From positions 26,018,281 through 26,082,280 of the forward strand of contig CM030706.1 in assembly GCA_017979445.1 (NCBI GenBank): a DNA stretch of 64,000 nucleotides, read 5' to 3'. The notes beneath the pieces were generated by a model that saw nothing but the letters and a program-made list of their open reading frames with translations, ran no database searches and was not told where the DNA came from. This DNA comes from Akebia trifoliata (taxonomy: Eukaryota > Streptophyta > Magnoliopsida > Ranunculales > Lardizabalaceae). The position numbers and the translations under genes were made by a program. Below are positions 1 through 10,860 of this stretch, in pieces; within the stretch, counting starts at the first letter, position 1; the number at the start of each line of letters is the position of its first letter.

Positions 1-1719
1 TTCCTAGGTTAGGTGGACCCTGATTTTTGTCCCAATAGGTACTATCAAATCCGAAGGGTTGAAGTCGAGTTCTCCACAGATGACATTTACCATGTGCCCA
101 CTCCCCTCTCTATTGTGAGTAGGTAGGGGGTTTTGATTGATATTCTGTTGTTGGGTCGGGTTAGCAGGCCCATCTAGGATGAAAGCCTTTTTATCTATCA
201 GGTTCTGTACTTGATGCTTGAGCTGCCAGCATTGGTCTGTAGAGTACCCTGGTGCACCCATGTGGAATTCGTAGAATAAATTGGGGTTGTATCCAGGCCC
301 TTTGGCAGCCTCAGGATTTGGCGGTCGCTTTATAAGATACTCACCCCTGAGTAAGATTGGCAGTAATTTCGATAGTGTCATGAGTAACCTGGTAAACACT
401 CTGTTTACTTTGTTGGGTCTTGCCTGCTGGTTCTGCCCGTATAGTGGTGCCTGTTGTGCAACTGGTGGAGGATTTGCCCTGAATTGGTTTTGAGGTGGAG
501 GGTTTTATGTTGGCAGTGCTGATGCCCATGAAGTTGTTGGTGCTTGTGGTCTCGGTGCTGGTGAAGGGATGAAGAGGGGTCGATTCGGCTCAATGTTATT
601 GACCTGTGTTTCTTCCCTCTTCTTTCCTAGAGGCACTAGCTTTCTCTGAGAAGGGATTCCTGTTGTTGCCCCTAGACTCGTGAAATCGAAGATCAGACCG
701 ATTCAGATCCCGTCCTCATCTCGATCCGCCACTTGTACCAGGTTCGAGAACGTGCCTGTTATATGCCCCATCAGATGAGTATAGAAGGCGTACCCTAGTG
801 TCGAGATGAACGTAGTGTTAATCTCTTGCTCTGTCATTGCGGGCCTTACTTGTGAGGCGGACTCTCACCATCTCTATGCATACTCTTTTACCGTTTCCCT
901 CTGCTTTCTTGTCATTTTGGCCATGTCGTTTCGATCTAGCCCCATATTAGTATTGAACCAGTAATTTTACTAGAACATTTCGACTAAGTCCTGCCAGTTC
1001 TTAATGAGTGAGTGATCCATTCCCGAAAACCATTTGAGTGCCGGCCCCGTTAAGCTCCTCTGAATCAATTGCACCAACAACCTGTCATCTTCGCCATATT
1101 GACACATGGATCCACAATACAACTTCAGATGAGACAGCGGAGACCCTACTCCGTTATATTTTTCAAACTCCGGACACTTAAACTTGGCTGGTAATTGAGC
1201 ATTGGGGTAGAAGTACAGATCCTTGAATCGGGTTCCTCTCATAGTGTTGAGGCCTTTTACTCTCCTCATCTCTTCCTGCAGAGATTTAATTTGCTGAGCC
1301 AGTTTTTCATCTGTTGCACTTTTGGCTTCCATAGCCCTGTACTCACATTCATCATCGGGAATGAACACAGGGGGTGGTCGATTCTGTGGAATATAGAGCG
1401 GAGGCCCCTGGTATTCAGGCACTGCAGGTGGCATTGTGGTCTATGGTCCTTGTGGAGGTTGATCGGGTAACTTTTGATTCGACCCAGATGCGTGCTACTG
1501 TATCGTTTGAGCTTGTAGGATGCTGGCATTGGCTAACACAGTACTTACTATCTTTTCTTGCCTCTCAATTATCTTTAATAGTGTTGTTATTTGCGGGTTG
1601 ATACCTGATGCTTCGATCACTGGAGGTTGTACTGGTTCAGACGAATTTATGGTAACTATAGATGATCTCAGAAAATATGGAGGTACCTCTGGCTGCTTGT
1701 ATTTCTTTCGCTTAGCCAC
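1..1719 (-). pseudogene. gag: Broken Gag of element 1 (Tat/Ogre-type Ty3/gypsy), running off the window
   Basis: This is the structural capsid gene of an LTR retrotransposon, read leftward from a start at 1719 (MAKRKKYKQPEV). The segment at 1434-970 holds the retrotransposon Gag core: a coiled-coil-like stretch (QQIKSLQEEMRRVKG), then LPAKFKCPEFEKYNG and LTGPALKWFSGMD, which is the usual LP.KFK.P.F..Y.G / ALKWF pattern. The segment at 399-4 carries FYEFHMGAPGYSTDQCWQLK, the single-knuckle-like region downstream of Gag in plant Tat elements. In-frame stops separate the blocks (after 1495, near 970 and between 900 and 400), so it cannot make a full protein. The 5' LTR and primer site of the same element lie to the right (3911-6200). 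Protease and pol would be left of the window. Confidence 0.85.
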
Positions 1720-1829
1720 CTGTGGGTATAGAAGACCGAGCGTTACTATCTTGTTTACAAGAAGTGAAGATGCATGATGTTTTATTAGATAAGGTAAAGT
1801 TGTTTATTATGAGTTTAATCGAAAAATAA

Positions 1830-2565
1830 TTTCTCGGCGCGGAGCCGGCATCAACACGGAGTTGGTAAAACATTTTACAAAAGAATTACATCAGCGCGGA
1901 GCTGGCATTGACACGGAGTCGGTAAAATGTTTTTGAAAATGGAATTAACTTAGTGCGGTGCTAGCATTGACACGGAGTCGGCATCAACACGGAGATGGCA
2001 TCGACATGGAGTCAGAAAAAACATTTTGAAAAGTAATTTCATCAGCACGGAGCTAGCATCGACACAGAATCGGGAAAACATTTTGAAAAGGTAATTTCAT
2101 CAGCACGGGCTGGCATCGACACGGAGTCAGAAAAAACATTTTAAAAGCAAAATTATCTCAGCACGGAGCTGGCATCGACACAGAGTCGGTATCAACACGA
2201 AGTTGGCATCAGCACGGAGCTGGCATCGACACAGAGTCGGGAAAGCATTTTGAAAAGTAATTTCATCAGCTTGGAGCTGGCATCGACACAAAGTCGAGAA
2301 AATATTTCGAAAAGGTAATTTCATCAGCACGGAGTTGGCATCGACACGGAGTCGGGAAAAAATTTTGAAAAAGGTAGTTTCATCAGCACGGGCTGGCATC
2401 AACACGGAGTCGGGAAAATATTTTGAAAAAGGTAGTTTTATCAGCACGGGACTGGCATCGACACGGAGTTGGAAAAACTTTTTAAAAAATGTAGTTTCAT
2501 CAGCACTGGGCTAGCATTGACACGGAGTCGGGAAAACATTTTGAAAAAGTAATTTTTGAGATAAA
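1830..2565 (-). repeat. Array c: 17-bp stem-loop minisatellite in the element 1 leader
   Basis: Imperfect tandem units read on the minus strand as CGACTCCGTGTCG+ATGC and CAGCTCCGTGCTG+ATGC, interrupted by short A/T-rich blocks (TTTTCAAAATGTTTTC). The same units occur in the opposite orientation in the satellite at 6201-12877. It lies between the leader module at 2640-2795 and the Gag start. Small ORFs in it are repeat artefacts. Confidence 0.85.
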
Positions 2566-2639
2566 TCGAGTTGGAACAACCCATGTTTTTGGTAGCCTCC
2601 AGTTCAGTTATATGAAATCATCGCTGGCCAGGCAGATCT

Positions 2640-2795
2640 CCAAGGAAGAGGCGGCGCACAATGGCACTCTTAAGTCACCTTATTCCCTGAATAGACGTAG
2701 TCTATCCCCCTCGTATCAATAGGGTAAGATCTTTCTAGGCACCGACTTTGATCAATGACTGTAATTGGTGCTTCCTTTTTTTTATTTTTTTTGTT
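2640..2795 (-). other. Leader module b (element 1)
   Basis: A conserved leader block of about 150 bp. On the minus strand it reads GATCAAAGTCGGTGCCTAGAAAGATC..., then TAGACTACGTCTATTC, then a GCGCCGCCTCTTCC stretch. Copies recur in each satellite unit, in element C (31460-31660), in A (39540-39700, minus) and in B (60140-60325, plus). In all traceable elements it sits between the PBS and the first ORF. Confidence 0.8.
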
Positions 2796-2984
2796 TTGTT
2801 TTATTTTTGAAAACATTGACTAACAAAGATCCATTTTACTTAATTTGTCCAAAACTTGGGATTTTTTTTCTAAGGGTCATCAATGCTTGATCAATAGTAA
2901 GTGAGCCTATTCAAAAATGGACTGTCGAGTTCATTTTGTAGGGTCGAGTTCAATCTGGTCCGTGTTAATGGCACAGATGTAACC

Positions 2985-3175
2985 CTCATTCTGTTATCCG
3001 TGTTTTGGGCACGGATGAGACATTTACTGTTTCAACCGTGCTCAAAACACGGGTAAAGTAGTCACTGTTTCAACAGTGTTCCCACCACAGATGAGGCATG
3101 CTTTGACTCAACCGTGTTCCGAACACGGATGATGCTCATTTTTATCCATCCGTGTCATGGACACAGACCAAAAAG
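2985..3175. repeat. Array of about 50-bp units each containing a CCGTG...CACGG palindrome
   Basis: Four to five degenerate units share the phrase ACTGTTTCAAC. Each contains an imperfect palindrome; the best is CCGTGTTC-C-GAACACGG at 3112-3128, with an 8-bp perfect stem. Others are ATCCGTGTTTTGGGCACGGAT and CCGTGCTCAAAACACGGG. It occupies the position in the element 1 leader that array a holds in element C. Confidence 0.7.
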
Positions 3176-3429
3176 AAATCCAATTTCTGGAAATTCACAG
3201 AACTGTTTTCTTTGCCCCTGTTTTTCATGTCTCCCTATTTTCAGTCCTTTGCTCATTGTTTTTCTCTCTTTTTTTTATTATTATTTTGGGATGATGCTAT
3301 GTGCACTACTCTCTTTTACCTAAGGGAGGATAAAAAAAAAAGATTGGCACATCTACCTAGTGAACTAGGGGTGCCCCATTGGGCTTACAACTTGGGCTTC
3401 GAGGTCCGACCACAATAATTGCATACAAC

Positions 3430-3670
3430 ATTGCTTTGGGGGTCGATGTAACATTAAATTTGTGTCCTAACTCATCTAGCCGGGCACATGCATGAGTTTA
3501 ATAGGTGGCTTCAAGGCTACCCGATCTTCAAACCTCGATGCATACCGAAGTACACACGTCGTTAGTTGGTGATCGGGTTTGATGTGTTCATTCCCGACAC
3601 TTGAAATAACGATCTCAAGCTGTAGAACTACTAAGCATCGGGGCTTATGTATATTGAGGGTGGGGTGGCT
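3430..3670 (-). other. Leader module d, conserved between element 1 and element C
   Basis: The reverse complement of this block resembles 30150-30320 of element C: both contain a version of CTCGAGATCGTT..., an accession of GTGTGTACTTC..ATGCATCGAGGTTTGAAG, and the phrase ATAGGTGGCTTCAAGG or its complement. It is non-coding, between PBS and the repeat arrays. Its function is unknown. Confidence 0.55.
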
Positions 3671-3910
3671 CGGAAGTGAGGCTATGCTCGCAAGTACACA
3701 CGTGCATTTTCATTCATTATTCTTCATCGTCCCCCTTACAAACATCATAATAAAACAACAAAAATGTAGGTAAATATTACATCAAAAACATAATAATGAA
3801 AATAAAAGCAAAACAATGCACACACAACAAACAACAAACAACATTAGTAAAAGAAAAATCTATATTTTTTTTTCAAATGACCGAGTTATCCACGAAGAAT
3901 GAGCCATTCT

Positions 3911-3928
3911 TCTCCAGCGGAGTCACCA
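3911..3928 (-). other. Primer-binding site (tRNA-Arg type) of element 1
   Basis: On the minus strand TGGTGACTCCGCTGGAGA begins 2 nt after the LTR end. It matches the 3' end of plant tRNA-Arg(ACG), as I recall it (complement TGGCGACTCCGCTGGGGA), with two mismatches. This fixes 3931-6200 as a 5' LTR of a minus-strand element. Confidence 0.8.
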
Positions 3929-3930
3929 GC

Positions 3931-6200
3931 TGTAGATACGTGGCTTTCGTCATTACGATGGTCACATCTACTAAAATTTGGAGTCGCCACCATTCAAGTT
4001 GTGAGTGGGTGTGAATGGTCACCCGATGTACATTTTCCAAAAAAAGTGACATTTTTCGCATTAGTGACTTGCAATGAATAGGGAACTAATTCGGGTAAGT
4101 GGCTCGGTTGGAGAAAAGGGAAGGTGTTAGGCACCCTTTTCTCCCGCCAAGTGGTGGTAACCTCTACGTAACTTGGTCATTTTGATTTAAAAAAAAATGG
4201 AAAACAGTGTGCCACGTGAGTGTGTTTGTACCCTAAGTAGGGATTTGCTTTTGTCTTGATCATAGGGTCATTTCATTGATGGAAATGACCCTTTTAGACC
4301 TTTACCCTTGGGGTCCATTCATGCTCAACTCATTTAAAACAAAATGAAAAGAAGGGGATACGAGAAGAGGGAGGAGAAGAGGATAGAGAGAGAAAGGAGG
4401 GGGTTGCACTTTGAACCCACCTTAAAGCTTCAAGGTCTCCTTTTTTTTTTTCTTCCTTCGTCTTCTATGCTTCTTGACTTCTCTTGAGTTCTTAGTAGGC
4501 TATGAGAGAGTATGTATATTTTTTTTAAGGTTATAGTGAGAGTAGGAGAGTAAAAGAGAAATAAGTAGTGATTACATTTTTTTTTTCTAGTAAGACTTGA
4601 TAACCATTTTTTGAAGGAGAGGAGGGGTACTTATAGGTGTTTGGGGAATGTTTGAGGGTATAATGGGGTGAAAAATTGGGAGAATAGAGAATGGCATGTG
4701 TTTTTTAAGTGAAGGGTATGAAATTTTGAGTGTAAGTGAGGGTAGTTGTGTAATGAGGGAAATGGATTGTGTTTTGACCCAAATGGTTTGGATCTTACCC
4801 AAATCCATTTGGGTAGAGTATTTGGTGGGGTAAGATGATTGGTGGTTGATGGAGAGGAGTGGGGGTGCAAGGGGGTTGTTTAGAGAAGGAGTGTTAGGCT
4901 GGTTGAAGAGGTGAGGTGTTTAGATTTAGGAGAATGGGTTGTGTATGAGGTTGGTAGATTGATTTTTGGGAGGAGGAAGGGGATGATGCCATGTGGCATA
5001 TGTGATGAGAGGGTGTTGTAATGAGATTAGTTGATTGGTTGATGGTGGTTGTTTGATCAGAGAGAGAAGTATGGGTTGGTTAGTTGATGATGAGGAAAGT
5101 ATGGGTTGAGGTGATTTTGTTGGAGTGTTTTAAGGAAAATGATGGGTTTTGATGTGGGTGGTTGTTGAAGTTAGAGAATGGTGATGGATTAGGATATGGG
5201 TTGAGGTGTGGGTGGTTGATGATGTTAAAGAATGGGGATAGGTTAGGTTAGGGTAGGGTATGGGTTGAGGTGATTTTGGAGAGAGGTGATGTGGGTTAGA
5301 TGGAGTGTTTAGAGAATGGTGATTGGGGTAGGTGATTAGATGAGGGAGGTGAAGGGTGGTGATGACATGTGTCATCTTTTGATGTTGGGAAGGTGATTGG
5401 TTGATGTGGGTAATGGATAATGGGTTAGGGTTGGGATTGGATAGTGGGTATGGATAGTATGATGTCTTGTGGGCTTTTAGTGTTGGGCTTGGATTTTAGG
5501 ATGGGTTGTAAGTTATTTTGGCTTTGATGGAATTTGTTTTGGATTGAATTTTTGGGGGTGGGTTTATTTTAGGGTTTAGGTGACGTGGGATCGATTTTGG
5601 GTTGAGGGTGAGGTGAGAAATTATTTTAGGAAAGAAGCGAATATTTGTGAGCTTCGAATGGGCTTAGGGTGTTTACGGGTTTGGGGATGGAGCGATGGAA
5701 GGTAGGTATCCCAAGTCTCACCTTTTCGAATTTATTAATTTTTTGTTTGGATTTTTGAAATCATTGATTTGATAAAAAATGCCACGTGTTGGCAACTTGG
5801 GCCCTTTAGGCCCGTTGGAGAATTTTATCGATTTTTTTATGCAAGCGTGGAGCGGTGAAGGTTGAACATGTGTCGGATGGGTTGCAACCCTTTTGTGGGT
5901 CCCTTAAACCATTGGGTGGTCTTGGAGGCCTTGGTTTAACAAAATTGCCATTTTTTAACTTTTTGGGCCTTTGAGGCCCGTTGGCCTATTTGGTTGGAAA
6001 ACCAATATTTGAATGGAGCGAAGCATGCCGAGCTTTTTGTTGGACCTACAAACCCATTGAGAGGTGTCAGAGGCTTTGATTTGTCAAAAATGTCAAATTT
6101 TAATGCTTCGGGTCTTCAAGGCACGTTGGCCAAATTTATTGAAAAATCACTGTTTTTGGGCCCTTTCGAGTAAGGGCTCGTTCAAATTGGGGTGTTTACA
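3931..6200 (-). mobile_element. 5' LTR of element 1 (2,270 bp)
   Basis: Bounded by TGTAAACACC at 6200 (minus) and CGTATCTACA ending at 3931, followed by the PBS. Its sequence matches the LTR at 15578-18136 in opposite orientation. It contains the lineage stem-loop (4110-4144), an internal PBS-like TGGCGACTCC (minus, 3980-3989) and long G/T-rich degenerate repeats at about 4600-5500, which create spurious ORFs. A weak TATA-like CTATAAG (minus, near 4632) may mark the promoter. The 5' LTR edge falls exactly inside a satellite unit, so the element inserted into the satellite. Confidence 0.85.
4110..4144 (-). other. Conserved LTR stem-loop (11-bp stem, 13-nt loop)
   Basis: GGAGAAAAGGG, loop AAGGTGTTAGGCA, CCCTTTTCTCC on the plus strand: a perfect 11-bp inverted repeat. 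The element-sense loop is TGCCTAACACCTT. The stem differs from those in other LTRs while the loop is the same. Confidence 0.85.
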
Positions 6201-7793
6201 ATTATTTTCAAAAATACACATTCCAATAGGTCTACGACCCAGATCCATTTCAGCTGGGTCTATGACCCAGAGGCATCTCAACTGGGTCTACGACCGAGGT
6301 CCATCTCAATTGGGTTCACGACCCAAATCACTACAACTGGCTCCATGACCCAGATCCACTACAAATTGGGTCAAAGACCCAGATCCACTACAAGTGGGGC
6401 CAAGACCCAGATACATCACAACTGGCTCAGTGACATAGATCAACGTCAATTGGGTCCCCGACCCAGATCTATTCCAAATGGGTTCACGACTCAGATCCGT
6501 TTCAATTGGGTCTACGACCCAGTCGTCCAAGACCCAGATCCATCACAACTGGGTCCCCGACCCAGATCCTACAACTAGGTCCATGACCCAGATCCATTTC
6601 AACTAGGTCCGCGACCTAGTTGTCCAAGACCCAGATCCATCACAACTAGGTCCCCGATCTAGATCCTACAACTAGGTCCATGACCCAGATTCATTTCAAC
6701 TGGGTCCATGACCCAGATCTATTTCAACTAGGTTCACGACCCAGATCCATTTCAACTGGGTTCCCGATCCAAATCCACTACAACTAGGTTTACGACCCAG
6801 ATCTACTTCAAATTGGGTCCGCGATCCATATCAAACTAAGTTCATTATATGATCTAAAAAGGCTGAAAACTGATTAATCAACACAAATGAATTAAATATT
6901 TTTGCAGTTCTTGATCAAAGTCGATGCCTAGAAAGATCTTGTCCTGTTGATACGAGGGAGGTAGACTACGTCTATTCAAGGAAATGAGGTGATTTAAGAG
7001 TGCCATTGTGCGCCGCCTCTTCCCTGGAGATCTGACTGGTCGGTATTGATTTCATAGAATTGGGTTGAGGGCTAACAAAAAAAATGCCTTTTCAACTCGA
7101 CTTGTTTGCAGCAATCCATTTTTTCAAAATGTTATACCGACTCGGTGTCGATGCTCATCCCGTGCTCATGTAATTATTTTTTCTTAATGTTATACCGACT
7201 CCGTGTCGATGCTAGCTCCGTGCTGATGCCAACTCTGTACAGATGCCACCTCCATGTTGATGCCAACTCCATGTTGATGTCGACTCCGTGTCGATGCTAG
7301 CTCCGTGCTGAGATAATTTTTTTTTCAAAAAAAAATATTTTGTCGACTCCGTGTCGATGCTAGCTCCGTGTTAATGTAATTCTTATTTCAAAAGGTTTTA
7401 CCAACTCAGTGTTGATGCCAACTCCGTGCTGATGTCAATTCCGTATTGATGCCAACTCCGTGTCAATGCCAGTTCCGTGCTGAGATAATTCTTTTTTTCA
7501 AAAAATATTTTACTGACTCCGTGTCGATGCCAGCTCCTTGCTTATGAAATTCTATTTTCAAAATGTTTTCGACTCCGTGTCAATGCCAGCTTTGTGCTGA
7601 TGCCAACTTCGTGTTGATGCCAGCTTGTGCTGATGCCAACTTCGTATTGGTGCCAGCTCTATGCTGATGTAATTATTTTAAAAAATATACAATCCAGCTC
7701 CGCGTTGATGCTAACTCCGTGTTTATGTCGGCTCCGCGCTAAGAGGCCCTTTGTTTTAAAACCCGTATACCATATAATAAATACCTTATAATA
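6201..7793 (+). repeat. Satellite unit 1
   Basis: Array a at about 6226-6838, module b at about 6898-7060, array c at about 7130-7745. A compensated stem variant CTAGGTC-CGC-GACCTAG is at 6603-6619. A clean c unit, CGAC-TCCGT-GTCG, is at 7196-7208. Confidence 0.85.
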
Positions 7794-9234
7794 ATTATTT
7801 TCAAAAATACACATTCCAACTAGGTGCACGACCCAGATCCATCTAAACTGGGTTCACGACCCAAATCACTACAACTGAGTCCATGATGCAGATCCTCTAC
7901 AATTGGGTCCAAGACCCAGATCCACTATAATTGGGGCCAAGACCCAGATACATCACAACTGGATCCGTGACCCAATTCAGTGTCAATTGGGTCTCTGACC
8001 CAGATCCATTCCAAATGGATCCACGACCCAAATCCAGTTCAACTAGGTCGACGACCCAGTTGTCCATGACCCAGATCCATCACAACTGGGTCCCCGACCC
8101 AGATGCTACAACTAGGTCCTTGACCCAGATCCATTTCAACTGGGTCCACGACCCAGTTGTCCAAGACCCAGATCCATCACAACTAGCCCCCGATCCTGAT
8201 CGTAGAACTAGGTCCACGACCCAGATCCATTTCAACTAGGTCCATGACCCAGATCTATTTCAACTGGGTTCATGACCCAGATCCATTTTAACTGGGTCCA
8301 CAATCTAAATCCACTACAACTAGGTCTACGACCCAGATCTATTTCAAATCTGGTCCACGACCCATATCAAACTAAGTCCATTATATGATTTAACAAGGCT
8401 GAAAATTGATCAATCAACTCAAATTAATTAAATATTTTTCAACAAAAAAAAAATTTTAAGCACCAATAGCAGTTCTTGATCAAAGTCGGTGCCTAAAAAG
8501 ATCTTGTCCTGTTGATACGAAGGAGATAGACTACGTCTATTTAAGGAAATGAGGTGATTTAAGAATGTCATTGTGCGCCGCCTCTTCCTTAGAGATCTGA
8601 CTAGTCGGCATTGATTTCACAGAATTGGGTTGAAGGCTAAAAAAAATGTCTTTTCAACTCGACTTGTTTGCAGCAATCCACTTTTTCAAAATGTTATACC
8701 GACTCGGTGTCGATGCCAGTCCCGTGCTGATGTAAATATTTTTTCTTAATGTTATACCTACTCCGTATAGATGCAAGCTCCGTGCTGATGCCAACTCCAT
8801 GTTGATGTCGACTCCGTGTCGATGCTAGCTCCATGCTAAGATAAATTTTTTTTTCAAAAAAAAATATTTTACCGACTCCGTGTCGATGCCAGCCCCGTGT
8901 TAATGTATTTCTTTTTTCAAAAGGTTTTACCAACTTCATTTTGATGCCAACTCCGTGCTGATGTGAACTCTGTGTTGATGCTGATTCCGTGTCGATGCCA
9001 GCTCCGTGCTGAGATAATTCATTTTTTCAAAAAAATATTTTACCGACTCCGTTTCGATGCCATCTCTGTGCTGATGCCAACTCCGTGTTGATGCCAGCTC
9101 TGTGTTGATGTAATTTTTAAAAAAAATATGCAATCCAGCTCCGCGCTGATGCAAATTCCATGTTGATGTCGGCTCCGCGCTAAGAGACCCTTTGTTTTAA
9201 AACCCGTTTACCTTATAACAAATTCCTTATCATA
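7794..9234 (+). repeat. Satellite unit 2
   Basis: Array a at about 7822-8375, module b at about 8465-8640, array c at about 8695-9185. A 7-bp stem CTGGGTC-CAC-GACCCAG is at 8140-8156. CAGC-TCCGT-GCTG is at 8999-9011 and CAAC-TCCGT-GTTG at 9078-9090. Confidence 0.85.
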
Positions 9235-10860
9235 ATTATTTTCAAAAGTACACATTCCACCTAGGTCCACAACCCAGATCCATTACAACTGGGTCTACGA
9301 CTCAATTATCCAAGACCCATATCCATTCTTGCTGGGTTCACGACCCATATCCATCTCAACTGGGTCCACGACCCAGATCCATCTAAACTAGGTTCACGAC
9401 ACAAATTACTACAACTGGGTCCATGACCCAAATCCTCTAGAATTGGATCCAAGACCCAGATCCCCTACAATTGGGGCCAAGACCCAGATACATCACAACT
9501 CGGTCCGTGATCCAGATCAGCGTCAATTGGGTCCCCGACCCAGATCCATTTCAACTGGGTCCACGACCTAGTTGTCCAAGACCCAGATCCATCACAATTG
9601 GGTCCTCGACCTAGATCCTACAACTAGGTCATTGACCTAGATACATTTCAACTGGGTCCACGAACAAGTTGTCCAAAACCCAGATCCATCACAACTAGGT
9701 CCCCGATCCAGATCCTACAACTAGGTCCACGACCCAGATCCATTTCAACTAGGTCCATGATCCAGATCTATTTCAACTGTGTTCATGACCCAGATCCATT
9801 TCAACTGGTCCACGATCCAAATCCACTACAACTAGGTCTACGACTCTGATCTACTTCAAATCGGGTCCACGACCCATATCAAACTAAGTCCATTATATGA
9901 TCTAACAAGGTTGAAAACTGATCAATCAACTCAAATTAATTAAATATTTTTCAACAAAAAAAAAATTTTAAGCACCAATTGCAGTTCTTGATCAAAGTCG
10001 GTGCCTAGAAAGATCTTGTCCTGTTGATACGAGGGAGATAGACTACGTTTATTCAAGGAAATGAGGTGATTTAAGAGTGCAATTATGCATTGCCTCTTCC
10101 TTGGAGATTTGACTGGTCGGCATTGATTTCATAGAACTGGGTTGAGGGCTAACAAAAAAAAATGTCTTTTTAACTCGACTTGTTTGCAGCAATCCACTTT
10201 TTCAAAATGTTATACAAACTCCGTGTCGATGCCAGTCCCGTGCTGATGTAATTATTTTTTCTTAATGTTATACTGACTCCGTGTCGATGCTAGCTTCGTA
10301 GTGATGCCAACTCCGTGCTGATGCCAACTTCGTGTTGATGTCAACTCCATGTTGATGCCGACTCCGTGTCCATGCCAGCTCCGTGCTAGGATAATTTTTT
10401 TTTCAAAAAAATATTTTACCGACTCCGTGTCACTGCCAGCTCCGTGCTGATGTCAACTCCGTGCTGATGCCAACTCCATGTTGATGCCGACTCCGTGTGG
10501 ATGCCAGCTCCGTGTGCTGAGACAATTTTTTTTCAAAAAAGAATAATTTACCGACTCCGTGGAGATGCCAGCTCCGCTTTGATATAATTCTTTTTTCGAA
10601 AGATTTTACCAACTCCGTGTTGATACCAACTACGTGCTAATGTCAACTCCGTGTTGAATCCGACTCCGTGTTGAAGCCAGCTCCATGCTTATGAAATTCA
10701 ATTTTTCAAAATGTTTCCGACTCCGTGTCGATGCCAGCTCTATGCTGATGTAATTATTTAAAAAAATACACAATCTAGCTCCGCGTTGATGCTAACTCCT
10801 TGTTGATGTCGGGTCTGCGCTGAGAGAGCCTTTGTTTTAAAACCCGTTTACCTTATAATA
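9235..10860 (+). repeat. Satellite unit 3
   Basis: Array a at about 9260-9885, module b at about 9975-10150, array c at about 10205-10825. The single-copy module b is better conserved between units than the arrays, in which copy number changes. Confidence 0.85.

Noticed and set aside
1830..2565. CRISPR-like regular repeat pattern
   Set aside because: Eukaryotic context, repeats and spacers both degenerate and related to each other, no unique spacers and no cas genes.
7196..7208. Array c core GACTCCGTG equals the first bases of tRNA-Arg(ACG) as I recall it
   Set aside because: Nine bases only, and the GAC arm alternates with AGC and AAC in other units, so a tRNA origin is not supported.
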